This document shows positions 13,073 to 25,207 of a DNA stretch of 64,000 nucleotides, piece by piece (the first letter of the stretch is position 1; the number at the start of each line of letters is the position of its first letter). The stretch is taken from assembly GCF_030052815.1 (NCBI RefSeq), contig NC_079507.1, positions 65,985,144 to 66,049,143 of the forward strand. Reading direction: 5' to 3'. The position numbers and the translations under genes were made by a program. A model generated the notes under the pieces. The model saw nothing but the letters and a program-made list of their open reading frames with translations. It did not search any database and was not told the DNA's origin. The DNA is from Hevea brasiliensis. Its lineage: Eukaryota > Streptophyta > Magnoliopsida > Malpighiales > Euphorbiaceae.

Positions 13073-14959
13073 ACGTTATTAATATTTGTAATTTAATTTT
13101 ATTTGTATATAATTTTTTAATAATTTTATACAATAAATTAAATTAATATTATTTAATTAAAAAATAAATAGTTCATTAAATATAAAAATTTTTAAAATTA
13201 TAGTATTTTAAAATATTAAATTTTATAAAATTTAATAATAAAAATTAAAAACAAATTTTAACTAAAAACTTTATCTTGTAATGATAACAATAATAATTTT
13301 ATCTCTACATATTTTCAATTATTCTCATTATAATTTGCATATAAAAATTAAACGTTAAATTTGTTATTTAAATTAAAATATATTATTAATGTTAATTTAA
13401 TTAATTTTATAAATAAAAATATTTATTAAATTAAAATTATAAAATATCTATTAAATTAAAATTTATTATATCTTTAATTATATTTTTTTTTTATAGAAAG
13501 TAAGCTGTTCTAATTAAATTTAATTAAGAAAGAGTTATTAATAATAGAAAATTACCTTTTTTTCTTATATATTTTGTTTAACTTTTAACGATTATAATAA
13601 TTTTTTTATCTTTTATTTATTTTTTAAGTTTTAACTTAATTAAATAATTAGATTTTGATGGTATTAAAATTCTATGTTTAGAATTCTTAATATTTAAGTT
13701 TTACCTTAAATAATTAGATTTTGATGGTGTTAGAATTTTATGTTGAGATAGACTTATAGTAGAAAATAATAATAATAATTAACTTTTAATAGCGATTTAA
13801 ATTTAATTTTTCATTGTTATAATATCAAAGTACCACTAATTTTGAATTAGTATAAAAAGTATTAAAAATATAATTTAATTTTTTTAATAAAATTATTAAT
13901 AAAATAGTGCATTGATAATTAATAATTTTAATTGTATTGAAGTAATGGTAGAAATTGTTCATACTTAAAATTTTGTGAAATAGGCATTAAATAGGCGTAA
14001 TTGAGTTTGCCATTTAAAAATAGATTCCTTAAGCTGCTACCATAGGATGTCTTATAACGACGCTTGTAAGCTATTTTTGGCAGTCTTATAAATAATAACT
14101 TGTAATTTGGAAAGATAATAATCCATCTTCTCTCTTCTTCTTGATTTTTATGGCATTATAACTTTAAAAATTAAATACAACTATATATATATTTTAAATG
14201 TTCATTAAAAATTTTAATTAAAATTGAATTAAAATATTTTAAGTTTTAATTCAATTTATTCAATTATTTTAATTTTTGAAATTCATTTACATTGTAATTA
14301 TGATGTTAATAAAAATGAAAAAAAATAGATAGAGTCGCCAAAAAATTCCCAATTTCAACACATAATTAAAGCATGAATCCCACAAAAGTAACCAATTAGA
14401 AGCACTCTTATATATAAACTTGTTATGCAAGTTGTGAACTGATTATTAAGTTCAACAAATTATCAATTATTTATGAATTAAACTATGTACATCAATCCTT
14501 TACAAGCAATTATTTGTATTTTTATAATACTGTAAATAATATAAATAATGAAAGGCAATTTTGACAAACCAATCTACCCTTCATACATATATATATATAT
14601 AATTAGTCATTTATTATCATGATACTAAATTATCTTTAATTTTAATATATTAACATGGATCAATAAAACTATTTAATAAAAAAGAGAAAATTATTTAAAT
14701 GAATAACTAAGCCCTCGGTAAATTTTGTTTTTTATATATAAATTAATCATATTAGTAAAAAATATATATATAAATAAAACTCTCTAATAGTTTTCCATCT
14801 CAATACAAATAGCTTAAATTATAGAAAAATACTCTAATAGAATTCTAAAATAATTCTAAAATATTTTTTAAAACAAATTTATGATATTTTTATTTTGTTT
14901 GATGGGTATTTTGAGTAATCTCAATATTCTTCCTCTTCCTCATATATATATATATATAT

Positions 14960-15687
14960 GGGTGTGCGGTTCCGATTCGTTTTTCATATTTCAATTTTGA
15001 TTTCGATTCGGTACAATTTTCGGTTCTTCAATTTTAGTTTTGTTCGGTACAGTTCCGATTCGATTCTTGTTCTTGAAATATTTTATATAATTATTTTTTA
15101 AAAAAATCATATTTAATTAATATTTAAATTTTGAATTGGGTTATTAACATATAAAATATCATATAATATATATTTTAACTATTTCTAAATTATATAATTT
15201 TTAACAATAAAGTACATAAATAATTTAGTATTATGTATATTATATAATATAACAGTATAAATATATTATACATTATACATTTTAACTATTTATTAATTAT
15301 GTAATATTTAATTATAATATATAAATATAATTATAAATTAACATATATATAGCATAATAGTACATTTATAATTAAAAAATATAAGATAATTTAATATATT
15401 TATAACTAAAATTATTAGGAAAATATACATAAATAAAATATAATATTAAATTATATTTAGTTTATTATTAAATATACATATATAAATATATATAATTATA
15501 TTAAAAGTATATAATACATCTAAAAAAAAGAAAAATATATATATAAATTCAATTTTAGTTCGGTTTCGGTATAGTTTCAGTTGATTCTTAGTGAAAAATC
15601 AAAACAAATCAAAGTATTAAAATAACTTTTGTTCAGTATAATTTTTTGGTTCGATTCGATTTGGAACCCTAGAACCATGCACAACCC
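14960..15687. mobile_element. Non-autonomous hAT-like element (relic)
   Basis: The left end GGGTGTGCGGTTCCGATTCG and the reverse complement of the right end, GGGTTGTGCATGGTTC, form imperfect terminal inverted repeats. Both subterminal regions are rich in GGTTCGG/TCGATTCG units, as in many plant hAT derivatives. The interior is AT-rich with no coding capacity. The flanks are a TA run on the left and a CT run on the right, so no 8-bp duplication can be recognised and the class is inferred from end structure only. Confidence 0.5.
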
Positions 15688-15723
15688 TCTCTCTCTCTCT
15701 CTGTGTGTATATATATATATATA

Positions 15724-16055
15724 TATATTCAACTTAACTCAACTCAACTTAACTAAACATTTATCCTAAGAAATTTGGGGTCAGGTATATGTATTATCTT
15801 TCTTTATTCTAAACAATTTTGGGTTAAAATCTTGAAAATGTGTAATGCTGTCGGCATATTGTCTCGCTTTCGGTGAACGCCCGACACCCTTGTATATTTC
15901 TCGCTATACCCGGACTCCGATGTAGGGCGTCGTAAGTAGAAGACGCCCCAACGTTTATATTATTTGAATCCATTTCATGAGGTGTGATGAAATTTTTACG
16001 CTGGTTGTAATCTACCGCAACTCTCCTCCTTTATTCGAGTTTGAAACCGGCTAAG
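15724..16055 (-). repeat. LINE-tail-like interspersed repeat fragment
   Basis: The stretch 15724-15845 runs through AACTTAACTAAACATTTATC, AATTTGGGGTCAGG and AACAATTTTGGGTTAAAATC. It resembles the copy at about 31310-31590 and matches, from memory, a common plant repeat derived from the 3' part of L1-type reverse transcriptase genes read on the opposite strand. It continues into a GC-richer part (15848-16055) ending AAACCGGCTAAGTACAAAC. There is no open frame. Confidence 0.45.
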
Positions 16056-17898
16056 TACAAACTACTTATTTAACCTATCATGTATTTAATATACAAATAT
16101 ATAGCTCATACTTATTTAATATGTAAATTCCACCATATATAGTATGTCTTGAATTCATCATAAATCAGATATAAGAATTTCCCTTTTTCTAACAACGGAA
16201 AGGCATCTTATTTTCCCATCAAATCTTATAACTGTGGTTCTTTCTTTCAAAATATAGCATGCCGCGGAGCTTCAATGGTTTATGGAAAATCTTTAAATAT
16301 TTGGTTAATTTGTTTTTTTATTTAATTTTGATTAAAAATTATATTCGACACCTTATAATTTATAACGACTCTAATACAATTAAACTAATTAAACTCATTT
16401 ATAAATTTTTTTACACGTTATTTTTTGGAAAATGTAAATTCTTTTCGATTTATACCCAATTACTATATTACTGTCATTAGACTCTTAATCATACAATGTG
16501 AATTAAATGATGAATTCAACTTGAAATTAATTTCCAATTTGTAATGTAAAATTAACCAAGATTTTAAACAATTTAATACGATGGATTATTTCTAATGGGT
16601 GAATTATAGATATAGAAAATAATTGACAACATCCCATAAATTTATATTTTAAAGATCAGATATGATACCAATCTATCAACTCAACTACAAGCTACCTCAA
16701 AAGAAATTCCAGAAGTACATGTTTGTTGTGCGCAGTCATGTTACATGTTAGTCCAAATTTATTCATGCTAAAAAATAAAATTAGATAATTGTAAAATTTT
16801 CTGTTTTTAATTGGGTGCAATTATTATAAACTCAATTTTATGTATGCAATTAAAATGAATTCAGTAATCTTTAAATCAAATATTGATATTAATTTGTAAA
16901 AAAAAAACTTCTGAAGTAGTAGATATTTTTTCTTCCTCCAGACACGTGTGGTTTGATTAGATCAGCAAGACAAGACAATTGTGCTATTGAGAATCACCAG
17001 TTTAATGAAAAACATCACATGAATACGAAGTTGCAAATCAACTCAGCATTTCAAAAACCATAGTGGGAGCGTCAAAATTGTCCTTTTATCACGTAAATGT
17101 TGTCTGCTAAGGGTTTTTTTTTTTTTTTTTTTAAAGACCCTATTCATTTTTCTTTCAAATAAATTGAATTTAATTTTATTATTTTTTAATATAAAAATTT
17201 AAAAAAAAACTTTACAGAGAATGAGTAATATATTTTCATTTACTAAATTAAATTAACAAATTAAGTAATTTAATATCGTTATTTTAATGAATGAACAACT
17301 GAAATTTACAAGATTATTATTTTTTTCTCATTTAATATCAAATTAATAAATATATATAATTAAAATTAAAAAATATACCTATTATTTCATTTAATTAAAT
17401 TAAAAATAAATAATTTCCATTAAAGTAGGTGAAAATGAACAGTTGATAACATCGTGACGATTGATTTTATGCAAAGTGTTATGGTAAGAGTCATTTTTCA
17501 ATTATGTTGGAATTGAATGATTTGCGTGTGGTGGAAGTCGATGGCTTGTAGTCAAAGATAAGATCATTTTTGACCTTTGCCAAAAGTCAAGGTGTGTATA
17601 TATACGTTACAATAGTTTCCAATACTTTAATAGTAATAGCTGATGCATTTTTATTTTTCTTTCTTCTAACTTCTACCACTCATTATATATCTTACCACTT
17701 TTCTTTTTTAAATATTTATTGAAAAGTTAAAATTCATTGAATGTATATATATATTTTTTTTTACAAAGAACAAGGACAACGTACATCTTTAATTTTTTTT
17801 TTAAGTTTCATTCTATAATTGAATAGACAAAGTTAATTTGAGAATTGAGAGAATTAAAGGTTGAATTCTTCAACAATTAATCTAGGTTAGTTGAAATA

Positions 17899-18099
17899 AG
17901 CCCTTGTTTAGTTAGAGTAATTTAAATAGTAAATTTCGAGCTTTCATTAAGCGTCAAAATTTAACTTTTTGTTTATATTTGATCTCAATTTCTTAAAAAG
18001 TTAAAGGAATTATTTCTTTTATTTTTTAAAAAGAGAATTAGTTTTTTTTAAAAAATTTATTTCTCAGAAACTAGAAAAATTGAATTAAATAAGACCTAA
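17899..18099. mobile_element. MITE-like element, copy A
   Basis: The left end AGCCCTTGTTTAGTTAGAGT and the right end, reverse complemented AGGTCTTATTTAATTC, form imperfect inverted repeats. A relative with the same left part (TTAGTTAGAGTAATTTAA) and the same internal TTCTTAAAAAGTTAAAG lies at 56323-56531. Two diverged copies of about 200 bp with similar ends argue for a MITE family; the superfamily is not determined. Confidence 0.45.
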
Positions 18100-18309
18100 A
18101 TCATGAGAAAACTAATTAAATAATCATAGTCTTTGCATAAACAGCAAACCGAACATTTTCATTAGAGAATTGTGCTAATTAAGCATAAATGGATATTTTT
18201 TATACATATCTACATAAAGAAAAAGATAGAAATTGACAGGCATTTACCATATATCTATATTTTAATAATAATAATAATAAGTAATTGAAAAATAATATTG
18301 ACTTGTGCA

Positions 18310-18530
18310 TATCGAGGGAGGAGAGAGAAGAGGCGGCGGCAGGGGTGGAGAGGTCAGATGTGGACGGTGGAGGACAGGAGGAGAGTGGACTGAGGGCCGC
18401 GGGGGACTCTTGCGTCACATGTAAAGGACTAGGAGGAGGATGAGTATGACTTTGAAAGTAGAAGTCAACCGAGTGGGATCCACGCGGCGTGCACGCGTGG
18501 GAAGACACTTGGGTCCCACTAAATATAAAG
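18310..18530. other. GC-rich island with promoter-like motifs
   Basis: Against very AT-rich surroundings this stretch is strongly G-rich on the plus strand (GGCGGCGGCAGGGGTGGAG, GGGCCGCGGGGG) and contains CACGCGTG and GTGCAC motifs near 18487-18500. TAAATATAAAG follows at about 18520-18530, which would be a plus-strand TATA box. On the minus strand a frame of 102 codons (18508-18200) is Ser/Pro-rich at first but ends in low-complexity sequence; I do not recognise it. The stretch may be an orphan promoter, a non-coding RNA gene or the start of a small unrecognised gene. Confidence 0.35.
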
Positions 18531-21016
18531 ACAAAGCCTCCTAAAAGTCAGAGCCACGAAAGTGAATTATTATTAATGTAATTAATTTATGTTCAAATTC
18601 TAATCATTTGGTTCACACGTACTTATCCACTCATTCCCTCTAACCTCAATCCTATGAGAGAAAAAGATTCACTCCTCAACCTTAACCATCCCACTCTCTT
18701 TCTTACTTATTATTTCCACTAATCATTTATTATTTTTCCTGTAATTTAACGATAATCACGATGATTAATTCAATAGCACTTAATTAAATTTTAAAGTGCA
18801 TTTAATATAAGTTTGAAATATGAAAATATATTTAATGATTATCAAATTAAATGTTATATTAAAATATATAAAAAATTAATATATATATATATTATCCAAA
18901 TTTAAATATAAAAATTTAACTTAATAATTAATAAATTTATCTTTATATGAATTCAAACTCCTTAACTGAGGTACTGTCATGTTGAGTTAAAAAGTACTCT
19001 CTTTTTTTTTTTTTCCATGCTTGGCTTGAGCCAATTTGAATATGTATTTATAGTTACTAATCCGAGGAAAATTTGTAATTTAGAATATTTAGATACTACT
19101 ACTTGTATGTACTTGTGTTCTACATGCTTGACCTTAAAACTGGTATTTTTGATTTAGTTAATTATCTAATTAGTAATTTTAGATTGAAAATTACATGAAT
19201 TTTTATAAAAGCTTCAATACATTTTTATTTTAAATTATACAACTTCAAATTTTTATATATTCTGAAGAAAACATTTCTATCAATGAGTTATCCTAATTGA
19301 ACATTTGACAATTAATTAGATTTAAAATATACCAATCAGGAGATAACTTGAATAGTTTGGCATATACATGTTTTGTGGTTTCCACTTGCGAATACACAAT
19401 CAATTTAAATATCAGTCTAAATATATGTGTAGTGAAATTCCTACCATAACTTTTATACTTCCCATTAATTATTCATATAATTAAAAAGCTAACAATAAAT
19501 AATGATTATTTTCATATATTTAAAAAAAATTGAAACTTTTAAATTTTTTCAATTATTCAGATGAACTTTTAAATTTATATTAATTGAAAAATTAGAATTA
19601 GTTAAGTTTATTTTTAAAATTAGTTATATAAGAAATTCTTTATAAAAATTTTTAGTAATTTTTAACTCATGAATGACAAGCATAGTAAACAAAGGTTACT
19701 TATAACACTAGAAATTTCCTCCTCCACGTTGCTGTTGTTGGTGGGCGTATTGGATTTTTTTTATGTTTGAATTTTGAGGAGACTATTGTGTTAGCCAGCT
19801 GTGTATATGATGTTCTCTTGGACATTAATGGAGGTAGTTGGCGAGTGGCCAAGTGAAGTGTCTACATTCCCATTTCAAGCATCTAGCTAGCCAGTTATTA
19901 TCCAATCGATTTTCAGTTGGATCATTAGGCCATTTAGCCTTACAATCTGTGTCTTTAATTTCAATGCATCCTCCCAGTCCTAGGGAAATACATAATTAAC
20001 TTCAATTGTATTATCACTATTAACCTTGCTTATTGGTAATTCATTAATTACTTTATAATCTTTAATCATATGGAGAGGGTATCATAGTTACTAAATACTG
20101 CACCCAAATCTTAATTATTTTAGATATAATTTTGTCAATATTTAAAAAAAAAATGCATAAATTAAATGAAGAGAATGTACATGTTCATGTATTAGCAGCG
20201 AGCGACCGCCGACTAGTGAGAAAATAGAAACGATGATTGCCTTTCCAAATTCCAATTTATTATGCAAAACAACAAATTCTGACAGCAACCATCAACCGTA
20301 ATATGCGCTTATATGTTTCTTCTAGATTATTCTGAACCTCGTCAATGACAATCTCCCACATTTGTCGATCTGCCCTCAAAAGCCAACTGTCTTAACAATA
20401 AATTAATGAAGGTAGTCATTGCTTTCTTAATTATTCACCTCAATTGAAAAAAAGAAATTTAATAACATTTGTGAAAGCAGAAAATTAAATGTGAAAAGAA
20501 GAAGAAGAAGAAGAAAAAAAAAACTCTAGGAACGAAGGGTGATGATATATCCCTGCAAATGGTAGCGTATTGCGGAGCAAATTTGGTGATTATTAGAATC
20601 ATATAATGTAATAAAAATGACGTCATAGTGGTCTAAGCTTGAGGTGTGAAAGCTGACAAAAAAAGACAAAGCTTTACTTAGATTGGGACACAAATGGGTG
20701 AGTGGTGACCTCCATGTGTAAAGAAAGAGAACAAGAAGAAGCCACACGAACAAGCAAAAGAAGCCACAGCAACAATCAAGTACAAGCAGACAACGAGACT
20801 GCCATTGATGCTAATATAATATATATACACATAATATTAAACTTAGCCCTTTTTCTTGGGTATTAGGTCCCTGTGTTTATGTCAAATCTAATGCCTATCT
20901 TTCTTTCATTTTCTTCAAGTCAACCACCATTTCTTCTAACAATATAACTCACGCTTTGCATATCATTCTCCTGATAATTATATTAAATAATGTCAATAAT
21001 GATATATCCTCACTTG

Positions 21017-21025
21017 GTGTGTGTG

Positions 21026-21092
<67 letters not shown>
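21017..21092. repeat. Compound (TG)n(TA)n microsatellite
   Basis: A short GT run leads into about 60 bases of pure TA with one interruption (ATACATAT). Confidence 0.95.
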
Positions 21093-21094
<2 letters not shown>

Positions 21095-22760
21095 ATTCAC
21101 AATATAAATGCAAAAAATAAAAAAAAAAGAATTGACTAAGTTAATTTAGGTCTGCTTTGATGTGATGAGTATATCTTGGGGAGATATCAGCCAGTGGGGC
21201 ATCATAGTCTGTAAGTCAAATGAATTCTAACCATTTAAGCTATAGTCAACTTTTATAATTTTGGAGATTGACTAAGGATGAAGCTTGCGCGGAGCAAATT
21301 TAATGGTCCAAATTTTTATAGTTTGAGACTAATCGGGGAATTCAATCATTTTTTTTTTTTAACTTTAATTTGTCAATAGCTGGAGTCCAAATGCATTAAG
21401 TCACTTCGATAATCGATACATAATATTTAACAATTAAAATATTCATGCTATAAAAATACAGTTAAATCATAAAAAAATATAAGAATTTAAATTTTTAATT
21501 CTTGATTATTTTAAAATTGATAATTTTATTTTAAAAAAATGCATTTATTTTTGATATATTATTTTAATAAATTAAACATGATTATTTAATCAAAATTATA
21601 AATAGTTATTCTAATATAATATGTTTTTTTTAAGTTAAATGTTTGCAGTAATATTTTTCTTTATTTACAATGGACTTTTCTTATTTATTTGCTTATACTA
21701 TAATAGTAAAATATTATATTTAATTAAAAATAACCTTTATGAGTTGTGGAGGACATATAGTACTCGGCCCATTAGTAAAATAAAGAAAAAAAAGGTAAAA
21801 AAAAAACCCCTGAGTTACTGTTACCAAGATTGTATTTTGGAAAAAAATATAAATACATTCGAGCATTGAAAATAGTGTTTCCTATAAAAGTAAAAATTAA
21901 TTTCTTTTTAATTTTAAAATATGAATTTTATGTATTTTATGAAAAAGAGTATATAAATATCGAGTGCATTCAATAACTTTTCATATTTTAATGCATATAA
22001 TAATGTTTGTGGCTTTACTTTAGTTTGATCTATGAAATTAAGTAACTTTAATATAGTATATAAAATTTGAACCGTAATAGTAAAAATTTAAATTGTTTAT
22101 TGAAGTCATTACTATTGGTGCTAATATTTACATGGAACATAAGTGTTTTTTTATTCAAATGATTGAAAAAAAATATATAGAGTATTACAAAAATAAATAT
22201 ATAAAATTAAATAAAAGATAAAAATAAATATTAATGAAAAATATTAAAAGTATTCTTAAACTTTTATCTAAAGTTTGGATTTTTAGATTAATTATTTTAT
22301 TTATGATATCAAAATTTTTTTTTATTAAATTATTATTAGAAGAATTTTACCTAAATACTATTCTAGTCTAAGTGAGAAATCACATATTTTAAATAAAAAA
22401 AATTCTGACTAAAATATTTAAAACTTAAATTCCATGTATTTTTATTTTATTAATTAACATATTCATATAAAATAAATGAAACAAGTATTCATCTACACTT
22501 ATAGCTTTACCAAATTCAAATAAGAAAGCATATTAAAAATATTGTAAATATTTTTAAAGTCGAGTACTTTTCAATAATAATAATAATAATAATAATAATA
22601 ACTTTAGAAAATTAACAAAAATCAATTATTATAAGAAAAAATTTACGTTTTATAGTTTTATTATAATTATTAATTATGATAAATTTTATATGAATTTTAT
22701 CATAATTCATAATTAAAATTTATTCATTATATATGCAAAGATTATATGAAATAATATCTC

Positions 22761-22762
<2 letters not shown>

Positions 22763-22836
<74 letters not shown>
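22763..22836. repeat. (TA)n microsatellite
   Basis: About 74 bases of uninterrupted TA. The apparent open frame across it (repeated Tyr-Ile) is a product of the repeat. Confidence 0.95.
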
Positions 22837-22841
<5 letters not shown>

Positions 22842-24957
22842 TTAAGAAAAAATGCAACACAAAACACATCTTCTATCTGAATAAAAATAAGAAGGGCAAT
22901 ACCAACAACTGGCAGATTATGAGGGAACTAAGAAGCAGATAGACGGAGGAGGCTGATCAAGGAGCATGAACTTTCTAGCTGGTTCTCTCTTTTCTCAATG
23001 TATATTCTCGGGTATCTCTCTCCTTTTTTTTTTTAATAAATATTAAGAAAATACGTTATTGAGCTAAAAGGACAAAAATATGTAAGAAAATAAATAGGCC
23101 TCCAATCCTAGAAAACCAACAAAGAATTCCACTTGGTGATGATGGACTGCCTTAAATTCGTATAATAGCCGAAAGACCACTTGCTAACCTTTTAAAAGTA
23201 GGCTACCCAAAGAGACAAATGGATTTCAATTTTCATTTTAAAACTATCAATTATTCAATCATATCATCAATAAAATTAAATAAACAAAAAAATTGCAGAT
23301 TTTGATCCATAGTTTCTTATTCTAGCAATATCTATAGTGGCTGAGAAAGTGGTATGCTCACAAAAATAATAATCTATATTTATCAAAGTAGTTTATGTAT
23401 ATAAATTCAGAGTCTAAGCATGCTTTCAAGTACGGCAGAATGTCAAAATTCTTCTTTGCTGGCTTGTCTAAGTTCTTGTTTTCTTCACCAACCACACACA
23501 CACACACATATATTTTTTGATGGCTCGACTTTAGTTGCCTTTTGGAAATTTACTTTTACTTCTAAATTATATTTGAAACTATTAAAGATATTATTAATTA
23601 CTTTTTCATTATAAGAATTCATTAAAAAAAAAAGAAAAGAAAAAGAAAAATAGTTAGGATTGGAGCTTGCAATATAAGAAATGATTTAAATTTGTAGGTA
23701 AAAACAACCAAACAAAGCTCTTTCAAAATATGACAATCACTCTTATCATTGACTTATTTGAATTTATGGGTTTAGAAAATTGAAGCATAAGTTTCCACCA
23801 TAAAGAAAGACTTTCTTTTTTTTCAACAAGATGATAATAAGTAAAATTAATAAATAAATTGTACATAGTGGGCTTATTATGTACTGTCCACCGAATTGGT
23901 CATACCCCCTTTGGTGGGGTTGACATGGATCTTGAGTCTTGACCCTCTTTCATCAAACATTCTCTTGCTCATTATTTCGCCCCCACCTTTCACAACCCAT
24001 ATTTCTTTTATTAATCCCTACAATTTTTTAGGACATGGGTTCTATTTTAATGCTTGTACTCTTATGCTTTTCTCATCAAACAATTCTTTCCTTCTATTTT
24101 TGTTTTCTTTTCTTTTGTTCTATGTGCCACCAATTATGTATTTTATTAATTGTATGGACATTAGCAATTGCAATCTCTAAATGATCTTTACCTTTGATTT
24201 TGAATTATAATAAAAGAAATGGACTAATTAATTAGTTGTTCTTAGACTTAACTGATGTTACTATTTAATAATTAATGATATGTTATCTAGGGAAACGTTC
24301 TAGTGACTCCAAATCCCATTTGAAACTAATAATTTCCCATTGCATATATGGAGATTAATTAATTATCATGAATATATAGAATCCCTATGAACCACTTGAA
24401 CACTTAATAATTGAAATTCCAACCAAACACTTCTTGATTAGATATCATTAATCATGATCCAATTAACGGGCCCAAAACATTAATTTGATATTTTTTTTCA
24501 ATTAATAAAAAATTTCTTTCCCTTCTTCAAAAAAAAAAATATAATTGTTATGAACTGAATTTATGTAAAAATGAGTTCAGAAATTCTTAAATTAAATATT
24601 TACTATGAAATTTATGTAAAACTATTTAAAATATATGATTTAAAAGTTTTCAGAACTAGAAATTATATACAAATTTCATAATAAATATTTAATTTAAAAA
24701 TTACATCTATTATTCATTGCTATGCTACACTAATCTAATAACTAATTCGAACTGGGTTTACTTTCAGTCTCCAGTATAGTAATTGTTTTGCTTGAATTGC
24801 TTCTAATTAATGTAAATATTTTTTACCTTCTTAATTTTTTTTTTCATCTAATTTGATATCATTAGTATTCTGGCGAAACAAAATCATTGAATTATATATA
24901 TAATTAATTATTATATATTTGTTTTAATCTGTTTATTTTGATGTTTACAAAAAACGG

Positions 24958-25207
24958 TGAGACAGAGAGACATTTAATTTTAAAGCTCTCTAACAATGAT
25001 GAGGAATTGGATGGACTTAGTCCTTATATTGTATCCCCTTTCTTCTCGTCATCATTGATGTTTTAGGCCCAACCTTTACTTTCTATTCATACTAGTCTTT
25101 ATTAAAGAAAACCCTAAAAAGAGAGCTCACTCTGCCTGCCCCTCAATGGACCACATCTATCTAATTTTAATCTTATATATACTATTTGCAAGATTGAACT
25201 ATATACT
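24958..25207. repeat. Direct repeat X, left copy (about 250 bp)
   Basis: This starts TGAGACAGAGAGAC and ends TTGAACTATATACT, directly against the outer end of a long gypsy LTR. The same sequence, with few changes and one short gap, recurs at 35044-35285 in the same orientation. The two copies bracket the whole 10-kb transposon block. Confidence 0.9.

Larger units (their letters stand above)
12286..24957. other. Gene-free AT-rich stretch upstream of the bHLH gene
   Basis: About 12.7 kb with no frame showing recognisable protein similarity. It holds poly-A/T runs, three long TA tracts, an 88-bp palindrome (12985-13072), a hAT-like relic (14960-15687), a LINE-tail-like repeat (15724-16055), a MITE-like copy (17899-18099) and a GC-rich island (18310-18530). 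Scattered plant promoter motifs also occur: CACGTG near 16943, a group of TTGAC/GTCAA W-box cores around 17551-17591, and TGACGTCA at 20618-20625. None of these can be tied to a transcript from sequence alone. Confidence 0.6.

Noticed and set aside
18200..18508. A 102-codon Ser/Pro-rich frame on the minus strand
   Set aside because: Not called as a gene: it matches nothing I know, its second half is low complexity, and the GC-rich composition alone can keep a frame open. Kept only as part of the island finding.
20526..20753. A 75-codon minus frame beginning with a hydrophobic stretch that could be read as a signal peptide
   Set aside because: No known similarity, no TATA or splice context, and the region looks like non-coding DNA with a TGACGTCA motif. 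Too weak for a gene call.
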